Assembly (NCBI GenBank): GCA_021613335.1
Contig: JAJTWR010000437.1
Span: forward strand, 679,001 to 743,000
Reading direction: 5' to 3'
Length of the DNA: 64,000 nt
DNA from: Whitmania pigra
Taxonomy: Eukaryota; Annelida; Clitellata; Hirudinida; Haemopidae
In this document: piece after piece, positions 63,001 to 64,000 of the stretch
Position numbering within the stretch: the first letter of the stretch is position 1
Layout of the letters: every line of letters starts with the position of its first letter
Program-made: the position numbers and the translations under genes
Notes under the pieces: model-generated
Database searches by the model: none
What the model was told of the DNA's origin: nothing
What the model saw: the letters and a program-made list of their open reading frames with translations, nothing else

Positions 63001-63265
63001 AATTCAAGGAATTCTGGAATGCTCCAGCGATCGATACTGAGAACTTTTTTGCAGAGGTATCCACTGGCATGACCAGATTAGAAAAAGATACATGTTTAGC
63101 GGAAATCAGCAGGATCGATGATGGTTTGGAGAGGAATTTTTAATGAAGGATTTACTAAATTGGTCTTTCGGGCTGGGAGACAGTCTGCAGTATATTACGT
63201 CAAAGTATTAGATCATCTGCCTTTTGCGAAATCTTGCTGTCAAAGCTGGGTCCTCGGGACCACGC
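63000..63265 (+). pseudogene. Tc1/mariner transposase fragment
   Basis: MMVWRGIFNEGFTKLVFRAG, then YYVKVLDHLPFAKSC, match the central VMVWGGIS---KT-LVF and Y---VL----LPF blocks of mariner-type transposases. Sequence before and after is frameshifted or replaced. It is independent of the fragment at 14.8 kb, where the same region reads differently. Confidence 0.72.
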
Positions 63266-63280
63266 GGACATTACCCCTAA

Positions 63281-63527
63281 TGTTGATGTTTGATGTGTTT
63301 GTGCGTGATGGGGTGCGGGCAGCTAGTCACGTAGTCCTTAGAAACCAGTAGCTTGCCATTTTGAATTGATTGGCTAATAAAGATATCACGTAACTTTGAA
63401 AATTAAATAAGTATATAAGAAGTTGCGAGTCGGTAGAAGCCTGCGGGAACACCGTCCTAATCATCCGCATGGGTAATCCATGTCCTAATCATCTAGCTAT
63501 GCAACAGACGTCAATAAAACATTTTGG
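63281..63527 (+). mobile_element. Possible LTR fragment
   Basis: GTATATAAGAAG followed by CCGTCCTAATCATCC, a second GTCCTAATCATC and CAATAAAAC repeats the TATA, CCGTCCTAATCATCC and AATAAA order of the solo LTR at 25804-26245. The left limit (TGTTGATG at 63281) is a guess, and the right is cut by the LINE fragment. Confidence 0.45.
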
Positions 63528-63534
63528 TAGAAAC

Positions 63535-64000
63535 CAGCTGCACATGAAGGAATCCTATCATATGGGAACCAAGTACGTAGTTATGTTTATTGACTCCCTC
63601 AGTTCTCTGATGAACCTGGAAGAAAGAAGCAATACCTATATTGACCCCGATGTTTACAGAATTTTTAAAACTATTTCTGATCTCCAAGAACAAGGCAGAG
63701 AAGTCACACTGTTCTTGATATCTGCCTTTGTTGTAAATTTCTGGAAAATGAGCATCGCGATGCCTTGGCATAAGCTGCTACAACCAAGGATACAACCGAG
63801 TGCTTGATTCCGGCAACAATCAAGGACGTAAAGAGGTTGATCGATCAACATATCCTGCAGCAAGCCAGATGGGACGATAAAGACGACAGCTAATACAAGC
63901 TACTATAGTAAAAAGTGTCGACAAAGAGCAAATTCCAATGCATCTTAAGTAGGAAGGAGACTCTGATCTTTAAACTCCGACTTGGTAAATGCTCCCTAAA
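63535..64000 (+). pseudogene. LINE RNase H domain (jockey/I-type), degenerate, runs off the window
   Basis: KYVVMFIDSLSSLMNLEER, then DVYRIFKTISDLQEQGREVT, are the DS-S and following helix of the RNase H domain found at the end of jockey/I/R1-type LINE ORF2. After frameshifts, ECLIPATIKDVKRLIDQHI and FKLRLGKCSL match the region preceding the C-terminal zinc knuckle. It is a different LINE class from the two R2-type relics, which have an endonuclease but no RNase H. Confidence 0.75.

Overview
This is a piece of an AT-rich animal nuclear genome, most likely an invertebrate. The genes are split by GT-AG introns (two GC-AG) and have animal-type products: cathepsin L proteases, a CUB-domain protein, TMEM97, PNPO and an Ig-like protein. 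Nothing looks prokaryotic. I cannot fix the phylum. An arthropod would fit the gut-type cathepsin cluster and the CUB gene, but that is inference.

Layout. 1-1.9 kb holds a broken Ty3/gypsy element carrying a 30-bp minisatellite. 2.2-11.6 kb (minus) holds four phase-compatible exons making two CUB domains, with a 7.4-kb intron containing a pogo/Tigger-type remnant. 11.6-24 kb has no gene I recognise, only GAY-type microsatellites, a Tc1/mariner fragment, two hAT-like relics and members of an unusual foldback-like family built from short terminal repeat arrays. 24.4-49.3 kb (minus) is the core of the window: five intact, tandem, eight-exon cathepsin L-like genes (333-340 aa), each with the catalytic Cys, His and Asn and with a shared upstream motif. 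A coiled-coil gene lies between copies 2 and 3 and is interrupted in a coding exon by a hAT transposon with a perfect 8-bp target duplication. 51.3-52.3 kb (minus) encodes TMEM97. 52.6-54.0 kb is an R2-type LINE fragment fused to an orphan, chimeric cathepsin exon 3. 57.9-59.2 kb (plus) encodes pyridoxine-5'-phosphate oxidase. 61.6-62.6 kb (plus) encodes a two-domain Ig-like protein with a hydrophobic tail. The right edge is a stack of mariner, LTR-like and LINE RNase H remnants.

How it works together. The five proteases look like one co-regulated, secreted digestive or lysosomal set: the same architecture, the same promoter-proximal motif containing a GATA-type core, and mostly TATA-like boxes. 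Exon 3 is nearly identical in all copies while other exons have diverged, which points to gene conversion. Transposons have landed repeatedly in the introns of these genes without breaking the reading frames. TMEM97 and PNPO are ordinary housekeeping neighbours. Gene models were assembled by eye from splice sites, phase and homology, so exon edges may shift by a few bases and no RNA evidence was available.
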